A stretch of 64,000 nucleotides of DNA from CAZIVP01 sp964542915 (GCA_964542915.1 CAZIVP010000003.1:366084-430083), one strand, 5' to 3'. Positions 8,141 to 17,150 are shown, counted from the stretch's first letter. Numbers and translations: made by a program. The notes: generated by a model not told the origin, from the letters alone.

Positions 8141-9058
8141 TTACCCCAGGCTCTTTAAACGATCTTTGGGGCTTAATAACTGCGTAATCCGAATTCCGAA
8201 ACGGTCGTCGATCACCACCACTTCACCCTCGGCGAATTTGCGTCCGTTAACAAATATATCGAGCGGTTCGCCGGCGGATTTTTCGAGTTCGACGATAGAG
8301 CCTTTACCCAATTTCAATAACTCCGAAACCATGATATTTTTCCGATCGAGTTCAACCGAAACTTCCAGGTCCACATCGAGTAACATTTCCACATTGCGCG
8401 GATTTTCGGTCAGGGCATCATTATCCGGCAGATCGCCAAATTCTACGGGCTCCACATTGATCCCGTCGTTATCTTGCATCATATCTTCTTCCGTCTCTTC
8501 CTTGTTTGGGGGTTCGTTTACTTCCTCTGTAGATTCTGTAAGTAAGAAGTGATCGATATTCGTCTCATAATCATCGCTTTTAAGCGTATATTGACAATGT
8601 AATCCGTGCTCTTGATGTAATAGTTGCGTTACCTGCTGTTGAGATTCCGCCAGGAATACTTTGGAATCTTTTACCATAAGGATGCCCTGATCGTCGGGAA
8701 TTTGGCGACGCAGGTTTCCGAGCACCTGATCCAGCGTCTCGCGTGCGGCGTCCAGATGTTCCTCGCCGATTTCTTCCGCAATCTCGTCGGAAAGCATCCA
8801 GGCCTGATATTGCAACAAAAAATCTACCGGCGCCAAAAACACATTGGTATAAACATCCGTTTCGGAGCCATTGACGAGCGAAATACAAATGCAGGGAAAT
8901 GTTACATGCTCGATGGCGTCGGCGGTAACCTTTTCATTAAGCAGTTGGTGTTGTAATTCAACTTCACGCTGGGCCAATTGGCCCAATATCTTCGAAACGA
9001 CCGACACAAATTGATCGCCATGTTGTTCAAAACGTTCTTTTAACGTTGCTTCACTCAT
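8141..9058 (-). CDS. fliN: FliN/FliY-type motor switch protein with long N-terminal domain
   Basis: 305 residues from ATG 9058, which overlaps the fliM stop and has GGAGAT eight bases upstream. The last ~80 residues are a clear FliN/SpoA domain (MLLDVDLEVSVELDRKNIMV, then VELEKSAGEPLDIFVNG and VVVIDDRFGIRIT). The first ~190 residues form an alpha/beta domain with a helix like DAARETLDQVLGNLRRQI, resembling the CheC/FliM middle fold. An acidic linker follows. This is the layout of FliY rather than the ~130-residue FliN. Whether the N-domain binds or dephosphorylates CheY-P is unknown; I do not see clear CheC catalytic Glu-Asn pairs. Confidence 0.88.
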   Translation of the reverse strand: MSEATLKERFEQHGDQFVSVVSKILGQLAQREVELQHQLLNEKVTADAIEHVTFPCICISLVNGSETDVYTNVFLAPVDFLLQYQAWMLSDEIAEEIGEEHLDAARETLDQVLGNLRRQIPDDQGILMVKDSKVFLAESQQQVTQLLHQEHGLHCQYTLKSDDYETNIDHFLLTESTEEVNEPPNKEETEEDMMQDNDGINVEPVEFGDLPDNDALTENPRNVEMLLDVDLEVSVELDRKNIMVSELLKLGKGSIVELEKSAGEPLDIFVNGRKFAEGEVVVIDDRFGIRITQLLSPKDRLKSLG

Positions 9059-10034
9059 GATTATCATCTCCTTCAACGGTGGAAGTAATACGAAAAGCGT
9101 AGCGCTTGTTACGCACCCCGGCCACGGCGTTGAACAAGTGTCGCTTTCGAACATAAACAGACAGAGCGCTGCTGGTGTTTTCTTTCAGCGGAACCACATC
9201 GCCTTCTTTTAAATCGATAAAATCTTTTACCGTTATATGACTCCGCCCGATAACAGCCCTCAGCTGAACGTTCGTCTGATACAAATTCGTTTCGAGTAGC
9301 TTTTTCTCTTCGGGCGAAGATTCTTTGGACCCGAACATGATTTTTTCCTGTACTTCCGGCTTGGAAACGATGCTCGATATCCACATATACGGATAACAAA
9401 TGTTAATGAGCGTGGAATGGCCGTGGATTTTTATTTCCATGGAGGCTACAACCACGGGCTCCGATGAGGGCGCAATTTGCACGAATTCGGGATTGCTCTC
9501 AAAGCGATCCACTGCGCAATCGATATCGGTAACATTACCCCAATTTTTTGAAATTTCATGAACCAGACGGTCCACAACCCGTCTCATAATACGTTGTTCG
9601 ATAATCGATATGGGCCGCGCTTCCGAAATAAAATTACCATGACCGCCAAACAATCGTTCAACTATAAATACGGCCAATTGTGGATTGATTTCAATTACGA
9701 ATTGTGAATGGGGCGATTCCACCTGGGAAACATAAATAGCGCTGGGCGGCGCTATGGACATCACAAATTCGGAATACATAATCTGATCGATGGCCAGTAG
9801 ATTCATCTCCACAATCATACGCAGTTGCGCTGATAAAAAAACGCCGAAGTTACGACAAACGCCTTCGTGGATGGTTTCCAGTAACCGCATCTGCTCTTTG
9901 GATACCAGATTGGGATGTTTGAAATCGTACAGAGAAACTTTTCGATCGGCTTCTTTTTGATGCTCTTCTGTTTCCATTCCGGAAACATTGGAGAGCAAAG
10001 CATCAATTTCGTCCTGTGATAATATTTTAGCCAT
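9051..10034 (-). CDS. fliM: FliM, flagellar motor switch protein
   Basis: 327 residues, normal length. The N-terminal peptide MAKILSQDEIDALLSNVSG is the canonical CheY-P binding motif. The middle CheC-like domain and the C-terminal SpoA domain (DFIDLKEGDVVPLKENTSSAL) follow. It connects FliG to FliN in the C-ring and receives the CheY-P signal, here presumably from CheY at 31705-32079. Its end overlaps the fliN start by eight bases. Confidence 0.97.
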   Translation of the reverse strand: MAKILSQDEIDALLSNVSGMETEEHQKEADRKVSLYDFKHPNLVSKEQMRLLETIHEGVCRNFGVFLSAQLRMIVEMNLLAIDQIMYSEFVMSIAPPSAIYVSQVESPHSQFVIEINPQLAVFIVERLFGGHGNFISEARPISIIEQRIMRRVVDRLVHEISKNWGNVTDIDCAVDRFESNPEFVQIAPSSEPVVVASMEIKIHGHSTLINICYPYMWISSIVSKPEVQEKIMFGSKESSPEEKKLLETNLYQTNVQLRAVIGRSHITVKDFIDLKEGDVVPLKENTSSALSVYVRKRHLFNAVAGVRNKRYAFRITSTVEGDDNHE

Positions 10035-10049
10035 CGGATATAATGTCCC

Positions 10050-10577
10050 TTATTCTAATACATACCGCGTGAAATATAACTGGCGCACGGCCTCTTTGCG
10101 CCCGAGCGTCTGGTTTACGATACCTTTCAGGTCGGATTTTATCTGATCCCACATCGTGTGAGAAGCAAGTTCACCCACGGTTTTTGTACGGAAATATCCT
10201 ATAAAACGATCTTTGATTATCGGTTTGAATTTGTCAAGTTCCTTTTTAACCTCTTCGCTATGTACTTCCAGCGTTACTTCGAAAACAGCAAACCGCCGCC
10301 CCATGGTGTTTTTGGGATTAACGGTTATATCCGTAATTTTATAGAGCGAGCCGATTTCCTGTTTGGGTTCCTCTTTGGATTCCTCGGCCTGCGCCTGGTT
10401 ATCCGACAGATACCTGGGATAGAGAAAAAACCATACCAACAAAACCGCTGCGACAAGCTGTACGATGCCAATAACGATAATAAGACCGGTTTTCTTTTTT
10501 TTCGGCTGCCCGAATGCATCCTGATTTTGTTCGGTATCTTCGGCATTATTATTCATATTATCCCGGTCTTCCGGCAT
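10050..10577 (-). CDS. fliL: FliL, basal body-associated protein
   Basis: 175 residues: a charged cytoplasmic N-terminus ending KKKKTG, one membrane helix (about 33-53), an acidic Glu-rich linker, and a periplasmic stomatin-like domain containing KITDITVNPKNTMGRRFAVF and SHTMWDQIKSDLKG. FliL surrounds MotAB and stabilises torque generation. Start at 10577 is supported by GGAGGAGGG a few bases upstream. It lies between motB and fliM, a common arrangement. Confidence 0.94.
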   Translation of the reverse strand: MPEDRDNMNNNAEDTEQNQDAFGQPKKKKTGLIIVIGIVQLVAAVLLVWFFLYPRYLSDNQAQAEESKEEPKQEIGSLYKITDITVNPKNTMGRRFAVFEVTLEVHSEEVKKELDKFKPIIKDRFIGYFRTKTVGELASHTMWDQIKSDLKGIVNQTLGRKEAVRQLYFTRYVLE

Positions 10578-10603
10578 TGGTGATCCCTCCTCCTATTATC
10601 GTT

Positions 10604-11302
10604 TTAGTCCATTTTGATAAATATTTCGACTCTGCGGTTTCTGGCTCGGTTTTCGGGCGACGTGTTCGGCTCCAAGGGGCGATGTTCTCCATGTCCCACC
10701 GCAGCCAGTTTATCGGCCTCGATATTTTCCCTCTCATGTAAATATTTGACCACGCTAAGCGCCCTGGCCGTGGAGAGTTCCCAATTGCTTGGATAACGCG
10801 ACGTATTGATAGGGATATTATCGGTATGTCCCTCCACCTGAACCGAATTGATTTTAACATCTTCGTCAATAATATCAGCAATTTGAGACAAAATCGGATA
10901 AGCATTGTTTTTTATTTCTGCCTTACCCAGATCAAACAACACGCGATCGCCCAGTCGGATGTGGATACCCGAGGCGGAATACTCAACATCAACTTCTGCA
11001 TCGAGATTCATCTCATTCACAATGGTCTTAAATTCATTGATCTGATCCTGTATTTTGCTGTAGCGTGCGGTCATTTTTTCACGAAAATTCACATCCTGTT
11101 TTTTTTGAACGCTTCCCGGCGATTCCAAAATGCCCAGCGCCCCTTTCATAGAGCTCATAGCGCCTTTAAACTTTTCCAACTCGATGGTGGAATAGGATAG
11201 AATCAGTATAAAAAAAACCAGTAATAGCGTAACCATATCGCTGTATGTGGTCATCCAAAACGGCGCCGAAGGTCCTTCAATTTCTTCTTTTTGCTTTTTC
11301 AT
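10604..11302 (-). CDS. motB: MotB, flagellar stator protein
   Basis: 232 residues. A short cytoplasmic N-terminus leads to one membrane helix with the proton/sodium-binding Asp in TTYSDMVTLLLVFFILILS (Asp22). A linker and a C-terminal OmpA-type peptidoglycan-binding domain follow (VEGHTDNIPIN, then NWELSTARALSVV and NRARNRRVEIFI). It anchors the stator to the cell wall. Coupled ion cannot be decided from this alone. It is directly downstream of motA. Confidence 0.97.
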   Translation of the reverse strand: MKKQKEEIEGPSAPFWMTTYSDMVTLLLVFFILILSYSTIELEKFKGAMSSMKGALGILESPGSVQKKQDVNFREKMTARYSKIQDQINEFKTIVNEMNLDAEVDVEYSASGIHIRLGDRVLFDLGKAEIKNNAYPILSQIADIIDEDVKINSVQVEGHTDNIPINTSRYPSNWELSTARALSVVKYLHERENIEADKLAAVGHGEHRPLEPNTSPENRARNRRVEIFIKMD

Positions 11303-11328
11303 AACGGTTTTGTTTTTTTATGTGCCTC

Positions 11329-12102
11329 TTAAGCTGCTTTGTCCTGTAACTGCGACCGGTGTTTGGGCGCCAGAAAGTTCAGTAATTTGCGGTTGATGGC
11401 TTTGGGGTGTTCGCCGTATTGAATCGATAAGACGCCTTCAATAATCATCTCTTTTAGCACCACCTCTTCATCGGATTTGTTTTTCAACTTTCCCGAGATG
11501 GGCAGGAAAATAAGATTGGCGGCCAATGCACCGTAAAAGGTAGTAACAAGCGCCACCGCCATCCCTTCTCCGATATTGGAAGGATCGTCCAATTTCGTCA
11601 GCATGGCGATTAAACCGATTAATGTACCGATCATACCGAATGCCGGCGCGTAAGTACCAAGAGCATTAAAAATTTGCTGTCCGCGTTTATGGCGCTCCAT
11701 CAAGTAGGAGAGTTCCGTTTCCATGACATTGCGGATCACATCGGGTTCCAGCCCATCGACGACCATTTCCATCCCCCGTCGCAGAAAGGGGTCCTGTAAT
11801 TTGTTCACATCACGATCGATCGCCAACAAGCCTTCTTTTCGTGCTTTTTTGGAAAGATGGACGATTTGACGAATAACATCCATATTGTCGATATGTTCGC
11901 TGAAAAATGCTTTCTTAACAACCAGCATAACGCCTAAGATTTCTTTAAGCTGAAAGCTGATTAGCGTCGCCGCGGATGCGCCGCCGATCACCACCATGGC
12001 TGATGGTAAGTGTAGAAAAACCGCCGGATCACCGCCCATCACAATCGTCATGATTACCAGAATTATGCCTGCAAGAATACCGACAATGGTTGTTAAATCC
12101 AC
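11329..12102 (-). CDS. motA: MotA, flagellar stator protein
   Basis: 257 residues with four membrane helices, opening with a GTG codon at 12102 preceded by GCGGAG at a good distance. Family segments are GGDPAVFLHLPSAMVVIGG, an extended cytoplasmic loop, and GTYAPAFGMIGTLIGLIAML followed by GEGMAVALVTTFYGALAANL. It forms the stator ion channel with MotB and contacts FliG. A hairpin separates it from the upstream flgE. Confidence 0.97.
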   Translation of the reverse strand: MDLTTIVGILAGIILVIMTIVMGGDPAVFLHLPSAMVVIGGASAATLISFQLKEILGVMLVVKKAFFSEHIDNMDVIRQIVHLSKKARKEGLLAIDRDVNKLQDPFLRRGMEMVVDGLEPDVIRNVMETELSYLMERHKRGQQIFNALGTYAPAFGMIGTLIGLIAMLTKLDDPSNIGEGMAVALVTTFYGALAANLIFLPISGKLKNKSDEEVVLKEMIIEGVLSIQYGEHPKAINRKLLNFLAPKHRSQLQDKAA

Positions 12103-12133
12103 GTTTTATACTCCGCATGTTTCGTTCACATAA

Positions 12134-12158
12134 GGAGCCGGATGTCTAATCCGGCTCC
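12134..12158 (-). terminator. Perfect hairpin between flgE and motA
   Basis: A 10-base perfect inverted repeat, GGAGCCGGAT and ATCCGGCTCC with a 5-base loop, lies 12 bases beyond the flgE stop. On the transcribed strand it is followed by TTATGTG, not a clean run of T. It may act as a partial terminator, or as an mRNA 3'-end stabiliser that raises hook protein expression over motA. Confidence 0.5.
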
Positions 12159-12170
12159 ATTTATTAACGG

Positions 12171-13805
12171 TTATCGTTTCAGACGAATGAGTTCATCAAG
12201 AAGTTGATCCGCCGTTGTAATGACCTTTGCACTGGCCTGAAATCCGCGTTGCGTTGTAATCATTTCCGTAAATTCACTGGAAAGATCGACATTGGACATT
12301 TCCAACGCGCCTGAAACGATTGAAGTGGATCCGCCTTTCTGCAGATTGACAATATCCTCTTCACCGGAAGCGATACTCTTTTGGTATAACCCGTTACCGA
12401 GATCGCTCAACCCGCCGTTGTTAGCAAAACGGCCCAGCGCTAACTTTGCAAGTTCCTCAATTTCACCGTTACTGAAAGAGCCCGTGATAGTACCGTCCCG
12501 GTTGATATTAATGCCTAGCAGTTCGCCCGTCGCTCTCCCGTCCTGTTCGCGTACATCCAATGTCGAGAGCGATTCAAATTGAGAGAGACCACTGTGCTTT
12601 TCATTACCATCCACATCCAGTTGGATCGACATCGAATTCGCGCCGTTACCCGGGTCTATTTCCAGAGTATTCACGCCGCCGTCATACACGAACGAGGACA
12701 AATTGCCCGCCGAATCAAAAGTAATCGTGCCGGTTCCGCCTGCAGTAATGGTTTCGCCGCCGGACGCCACAACCTCCCATTGCCATTCGTTGTTGTTTGC
12801 CGTTTTTGTAAACTCCATCACCAGATTGTGGCTGGCGCCCAGGCTGTCGTAAACGACCACCGAGGTGGTTGCCTTACCCGTAACGCCTTTGGTTGTATTC
12901 ACAAAATTGGCCAAATCGATGCTGCCGGTATTGCCGGTCCCGTTCGAAAGGGCGATCGTTGTGGAACTCTCACCGGCCGCATCGTCCGTCATTACGATTT
13001 TGCCGTCCGAAACCGAAGCGGTAGCACCCGTGTAAGCGCTGTTTATTGCATCCAACAGATTCTGAACCGTATCGCCGGCCGTATAAGTATATGTGGCCGT
13101 GACGGTGGAACCGTCCGGATTCGTCCCCGAGATATCAATGGTATCGCCCGCCACAAGCGGCGTGGTTGTCTGATCGAGACTATTGAGATCGGTGGCTGCC
13201 GTAGCGTTGCTTCCGCCGCTGGTTAGCGACTCGCTGAGTTCCCAAATTTCGGCGACGGTTTCGAGGCCGGCATTCAGGTTACCGTTCAGATAGACGTTTT
13301 GTGTTGCCTGCGCCTGCGAAACCTGGTTCTTGTCGATGACGATGTCATTGAGGTTGCCCGCACCGAGTTCACTATTCTTGTTGCCTTCATTAAGCATCCA
13401 TCCCTGTATCGCCAAACCTTTATTATTCACCAGTTGACCATCTTCGTTGAAATAAAACTGGCCGGCGCGGCTGTATAATTGATTTTCACCCGAGCGCAAA
13501 ACAAAGAACCCTTCGCCTTCGATTGCCAGGTCGGTAATGACGCCGGTGGTCTCAAGACCGCCCTGCGTGAACATATTTTCAATGGCGCTGGTTTTCATGC
13601 CCAACCCCACCTGCATGGGATTTACACTACCTGTTCCGCGTCCCGGCATCGCATTGGCTATAGTCTGGTTAAGCGCTTCTGAAAAATTGATTCGGCTGCC
13701 TTTGTATCCAACGGTATTCACATTGGCAATGTTGTTACCCAACACATCCATCTTCATTTGATGGTTTCTCAAACCCGAAACACCTGAAAACAATGACTTT
13801 AACAT
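12171..13805 (-). CDS. flgE: FlgE, flagellar hook protein
   Basis: 544 residues, longer than the ~400 of enteric FlgE. The N-terminus MLKSLFSGVSGLRNHQMKMD and LGNNIANVNTVGYKGSRINF is the rod/hook signature. The C-terminus has SNVDLSSEFTEMITTQRGFQ and ends with a helix (TTADQLLDELIRL), as expected. An inserted domain of about 115 residues (about 195-310) contains GDTVQNLLDAINSAYTGATA, which resembles the flagellin hook IN motif. It is secreted by the type III apparatus and polymerises into the hook under FlgD; FliK measures its length. Its 5' leader carries two inverted repeats. Confidence 0.95.
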   Translation of the reverse strand: MLKSLFSGVSGLRNHQMKMDVLGNNIANVNTVGYKGSRINFSEALNQTIANAMPGRGTGSVNPMQVGLGMKTSAIENMFTQGGLETTGVITDLAIEGEGFFVLRSGENQLYSRAGQFYFNEDGQLVNNKGLAIQGWMLNEGNKNSELGAGNLNDIVIDKNQVSQAQATQNVYLNGNLNAGLETVAEIWELSESLTSGGSNATAATDLNSLDQTTTPLVAGDTIDISGTNPDGSTVTATYTYTAGDTVQNLLDAINSAYTGATASVSDGKIVMTDDAAGESSTTIALSNGTGNTGSIDLANFVNTTKGVTGKATTSVVVYDSLGASHNLVMEFTKTANNNEWQWEVVASGGETITAGGTGTITFDSAGNLSSFVYDGGVNTLEIDPGNGANSMSIQLDVDGNEKHSGLSQFESLSTLDVREQDGRATGELLGININRDGTITGSFSNGEIEELAKLALGRFANNGGLSDLGNGLYQKSIASGEEDIVNLQKGGSTSIVSGALEMSNVDLSSEFTEMITTQRGFQASAKVITTADQLLDELIRLKR

Positions 13806-13832
13806 GATAATACCCTCCGTGTGTTATTTTGA

Positions 13833-13890
13833 ACTCCGCTTCTCTCATTCCGCGGAGTGAGGGCTTCCCTTGCAAATCCTGCGATTTGCA
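13833..13890 (-). repeat. Two inverted repeats in the flgE leader
   Basis: Upstream of flgE are ACTCCGC-N12-GCGGAGT (13833-13858) and the perfect pair TGCAAATC-CTGC-GATTTGCA (13871-13890). Both lie in the ~100-base gap between the TIGR02530-like gene and flgE. They could be a protein-binding operator, a tandem mRNA hairpin, or part of a small dispersed repeat. No T-run follows either stem. Confidence 0.5.
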
Positions 13891-13909
13891 TCAGGTCCGG
13901 CCCTTTACG

Positions 13910-14305
13910 TTAAACGATTGCAATACTATCGATATTGGTGAATACGTTCTGACTGTTCTTCGCTTCATTCAAGGCGGTTACGACGGTTTTGTTTTTCACG
14001 CTTACCACATACGCCGTGTTGTCGATTAGCACCACCGAATTCCGCGCGCCCTTGGCAGTCAGTTGGCGCACCCCTTCATTAAGCCGGTCCAGCTCCCGGG
14101 GCGAAATCTGCATACTGCGTTCCTCCAACCGTTTGATGGCATGTCCCGAAAAACGAACATCCATCTTTTCCGTCAAAACATCCCCAAAGGATGGGCCTTC
14201 AATGCCCGGCTGATTTTGCTGGATTTCTTTAGGACTTTGCTGCTTAACCTTTTCAGGGCTAAGCGGAAACGCCTTGTTTTGAAATTGCAGATCCGATACT
14301 TTCAT
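13910..14305 (-). CDS. TIGR02530-type flagellar operon protein
   Basis: 131 residues. The C-terminal ~95 residues fit the conserved small flagellar protein usually found between flgD and flgE (TIGR02530): VRFSGHAIKRLEERSMQISP, then a helix, NSVVLIDNTAYVVSVKNKTVV and NVFTNIDSIAIV. The first ~40 residues are a Gln/Lys/Pro-rich lead. A good GGAG sits seven bases before the ATG. Position between flgD and flgE is exactly that seen in Firmicutes and other lineages. The molecular role is not established; association with hook assembly is inferred from context. Confidence 0.88.
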   Translation of the reverse strand: MKVSDLQFQNKAFPLSPEKVKQQSPKEIQQNQPGIEGPSFGDVLTEKMDVRFSGHAIKRLEERSMQISPRELDRLNEGVRQLTAKGARNSVVLIDNTAYVVSVKNKTVVTALNEAKNSQNVFTNIDSIAIV

Positions 14306-14317
14306 GACGGTTCTCCT

Positions 14318-14995
14318 TTAGCTACCGGAACTAATTTGCATGACATCGCCGAAAGGAATTTCTCTGTCATTAACCACCAGGATGGCGTTCCCCTGGGCAT
14401 ATCGCACCGAAGAGACCAGACCTTTTATAATTTCCGTGGCAGCGATCTGCTCGCCATCGGCGTCGGTGGCCTGGATTTGAAATTGATAGTTTCCTTCCCG
14501 AAGACGATCGCCATCTCCATTGTTTCCGTCCCACTCTACGGCCTGCTCACCCGCGCTCAGTTGATGTAATTCGAGCGTTCGCACGACCGCCCCGTTTTCG
14601 TCTTTAATGGTTATTTTTACATTTTCCGCAGCATCGCTCAGTTTAAAGTGGATCTGCGCCGCATTTTCTTCGGGAAGATGGACGGTATTGCCCAGAGCGG
14701 TGAGCTCCCTGCCGATGAACTGCGTGGCAAGCGTATTATTGATGGTCTGGGTCAACATTATATCGCTGTCCATATTCTGCTGAATATTGGAATCCACACT
14801 TCCCAGCAATTCCAGGGAACGAAATTCCGCCAGTTGTGAAGCAAATTCCTGACTTTTTAGCGGCGACAATGGATCCTGATGTTTTAACTGGGCAACCAAT
14901 AACTGCAGAAATTCCTCTTTGCCCAAAGCCTGGCCGGAACTCTGCCGGGCAAGTTGACCGGCCATGCCGTTTTGAACCGATGAAGTACTGATCAT
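14318..14995 (-). CDS. flgD: FlgD, hook-capping protein
   Basis: 225 residues. The N-terminal signature GKEEFLQLLVAQLKHQDPLS followed by SQEFASQLAEFRSLELLG identifies FlgD. The C-terminal half has the FLN/FnIII-like fold (ITIKDENGAVVRTLELHQLS; VEWDGNNGDGDRLREGNYQF). It caps the growing hook and is needed for FlgE polymerisation. The start has GGAG eight bases upstream. Confidence 0.96.
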   Translation of the reverse strand: MISTSSVQNGMAGQLARQSSGQALGKEEFLQLLVAQLKHQDPLSPLKSQEFASQLAEFRSLELLGSVDSNIQQNMDSDIMLTQTINNTLATQFIGRELTALGNTVHLPEENAAQIHFKLSDAAENVKITIKDENGAVVRTLELHQLSAGEQAVEWDGNNGDGDRLREGNYQFQIQATDADGEQIAATEIIKGLVSSVRYAQGNAILVVNDREIPFGDVMQISSGS

Positions 14996-15006
14996 GACTA
15001 ACGCTC

Positions 15007-16569
15007 CTATGCTATAAGTTCAATGGTGTTATACCCGTAATTTTTTGGATTTACGGCGGATGATGGCGTCTCATATTCTTCCTCCTGCAAGAAGGGTGAT
15101 TGATTTTGATTTCGGTTATGATCCTGCGTCCATGATGAATTCCCGGATGTCGACTGTTCCTGGCCAAATGAGGCGACTTCTACCTCGATACTGTTGATGT
15201 GTATCCCTTTGTCCTGCAGCCCGGTCTGTATTTGCGCTGTCAATCTCTGGAATTCGGCCCGGGCGGCTTCCGATTCCACAAGCACTGTTAACGACGGGCC
15301 TTTTTGAGCATGCTGTTCGAATTGCACTTCCATGGAGCCCACCGGGCTTGATGTAATCCTGAGGGCGGTACGAGCGCCGCCCGTTTTTACTGCGCGAATA
15401 TGGTGCTCCATTACTTGTTGAACTTCATGTAAAAAGCGGCCGGAATCGGGTAAACGCACACGCCCGACAGCGGGTTTATTAGCGGTAATGGGGGTTAATG
15501 CCGGCTGCGCGCCATTTTGAAGTTGGGCGCCTCTTTCATCGTTAGCGGCGCTGGTTTTAACCGATAGAAAATCGGATAACGCTTTTGCGGGTTCGCTGAA
15601 CGGCCTTATCTGTTTTTGTGGTTGCGCGTGCTCGTTCGGTTGAAATTGCGAAATGAGACGTTGTGCAGGTTTGTTTTCTTTTGCGGCTTCTTGTGAACCA
15701 TTCGATTGTTGCAGCCGGTCATTAACTTCAGGTAACAATGTGGACCACTGCCGGGCCGAGGCCTTGTGAAGCGGAGTTATGCGAATATTTTTTGAATCCG
15801 TTTCCACCGTGATTTGAGCGGCCAAAGCGCCTCTCAACATTAACGTACGTTCGCCGCTCTCTTCTTTTGCTATCACATTCCCGATGGCTTTTATTACGGC
15901 TTCCGCCTGGCGCGCGGAGCCGGCGTTATTCAAGAATTGAGCATCCTGCAAAAACCGCTTTTGTGGCTGCAGATTTTCCGGCCTTATGGTTAGATCAAAT
16001 GTTTCCGTCGCATTCGAACGGAATGGTACCGCATCGCTTTCATTTTGATTGCCGACGATACGCGCGGGCGTCGTCGCCGTATGTTTGATAAGCGGCGCTT
16101 CGGCTCGATCGCTTCGATAACCTTCTGTTCCGGCCTTTAATAATTGCACCGTCCAGGTCTGTTTGGTTTTATTTTGCATTTGTTTATCAACAGGCCAAAT
16201 CGCCTCGGCGGCCTCTCCCTGAATTTTAGGCCTACCCGCCTTCGCTCTAACCGGAGCCAGGAAAGGCCCGGCGTCTGTGCCCTTTTGTTTTCCCGTAATG
16301 TTTAGAGATGTCGTTATTGATCCTGCCAATAATACATCCTTTGCCTCATTCTCTTCCGAACCATGTTTTTCTTCGGTGGGCGTGTGATTTTGACCGTCGT
16401 TAGGCTCGGACGTTATCTTTGGTGCGTGCTTCTGTCCTTTGTTTGTGTGGTTCGTGGCAAACCTTAACAATAGCTGTTTGAAATCAACCATGCCATTGGG
16501 TTTATTTCGGTCTTTCACCGGCCCATTCGGCATTAAAGCTTCCGATAATATGTTCATTACACGTATCAT
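15007..16569 (-). CDS. fliK: FliK-like hook-length control protein
   Basis: 520 residues. Most of the protein is low-complexity, rich in Gln, Lys, Asn, Pro and Thr, as expected of the secreted molecular ruler. The compact C-terminal domain (about 395-480) has LRITSSPVGSMEVQFEQHAQ and LTVLVESEAARAEFQRL, the FliK C-domain that signals FlhB to switch substrate. Its ATG overlaps the stop of the motE-like gene as ATGA. FliK N-termini diverge fast, so identification depends on the C-domain and the location before flgD. Confidence 0.9.
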   Translation of the reverse strand: MIRVMNILSEALMPNGPVKDRNKPNGMVDFKQLLLRFATNHTNKGQKHAPKITSEPNDGQNHTPTEEKHGSEENEAKDVLLAGSITTSLNITGKQKGTDAGPFLAPVRAKAGRPKIQGEAAEAIWPVDKQMQNKTKQTWTVQLLKAGTEGYRSDRAEAPLIKHTATTPARIVGNQNESDAVPFRSNATETFDLTIRPENLQPQKRFLQDAQFLNNAGSARQAEAVIKAIGNVIAKEESGERTLMLRGALAAQITVETDSKNIRITPLHKASARQWSTLLPEVNDRLQQSNGSQEAAKENKPAQRLISQFQPNEHAQPQKQIRPFSEPAKALSDFLSVKTSAANDERGAQLQNGAQPALTPITANKPAVGRVRLPDSGRFLHEVQQVMEHHIRAVKTGGARTALRITSSPVGSMEVQFEQHAQKGPSLTVLVESEAARAEFQRLTAQIQTGLQDKGIHINSIEVEVASFGQEQSTSGNSSWTQDHNRNQNQSPFLQEEEYETPSSAVNPKNYGYNTIELIA

Positions 16570-17150
16570 TCTTTGACGCCCGCTGTTAACATTAACGATT
16601 TTGTAATGGCGGCAGCTCTTTTATTGCTCAACGCCGTCAATAACTTCCGCCGGGCGCGACTGTTCATATTGCGATACAGTTTTATGACGGTTCGGTTGTC
16701 GAGATCACGCACGATCGGCGCCATCTCTTTGGCGTCCATACCGCTGAAGGTTTTCGCCAAAGCAATGGCATTTTTTTCCAGTGAACGGTTTTTTGCAAGT
16801 TGCTTCTTTAAATTGTTTAACTGTTCATTTTTTTGCTGAAAGGATGCCTCGCGCATGGAAAGACGTTGCCGGATGCTGTCGGTTACTGCTTGATTAGACG
16901 CCAGGCGATTCTTATAGTCTTCGATTGCCCGGTTCAAACTGTCGTATTTCACCTTAATCTTTTTGTATAAAGTAAGGACGCGTTCTAACTCCTCATTCTG
17001 AATTTCACTGGTATCGGGCAGACGCGCTTCATTTTGTTTGTTCTGTATCGCTTCTTGCGGGGGATACAACGCTTTCATAACAGTAAATGTAACCACCAGT
17101 AATATAACAAAACTGAACAGACTAATACCGATCCACTTCAGCATTTGCAT
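16566..17150 (-). CDS. MotE-like flagellar chaperone (MgtE N-domain family)
   Basis: 194 residues. One N-terminal membrane helix (about 5-26), a long helical/coiled-coil region (about 45-125), and a C-terminal MgtE intracellular-N-like domain: LAKTFSGMDAKEMAPIVRDL, then TVIKLYRNMNSRARRKLLTAL. This layout matches MotE-type proteins that sit between fliJ and fliK and, where studied, act as periplasmic chaperones for stator function. The ATG at 17150 shares a base with the fliJ stop and has GGGAG upstream. Confidence 0.82.
   Translation of the reverse strand: MQMLKWIGISLFSFVILLVVTFTVMKALYPPQEAIQNKQNEARLPDTSEIQNEELERVLTLYKKIKVKYDSLNRAIEDYKNRLASNQAVTDSIRQRLSMREASFQQKNEQLNNLKKQLAKNRSLEKNAIALAKTFSGMDAKEMAPIVRDLDNRTVIKLYRNMNSRARRKLLTALSNKRAAAITKSLMLTAGVKE

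Noticed and set aside
9109..9399. Long alternative-frame open frames inside fliM and many other genes
   Set aside because: They overlap strongly supported genes in other frames, have no family signal and no ribosome-binding site; they are by-products of codon composition.
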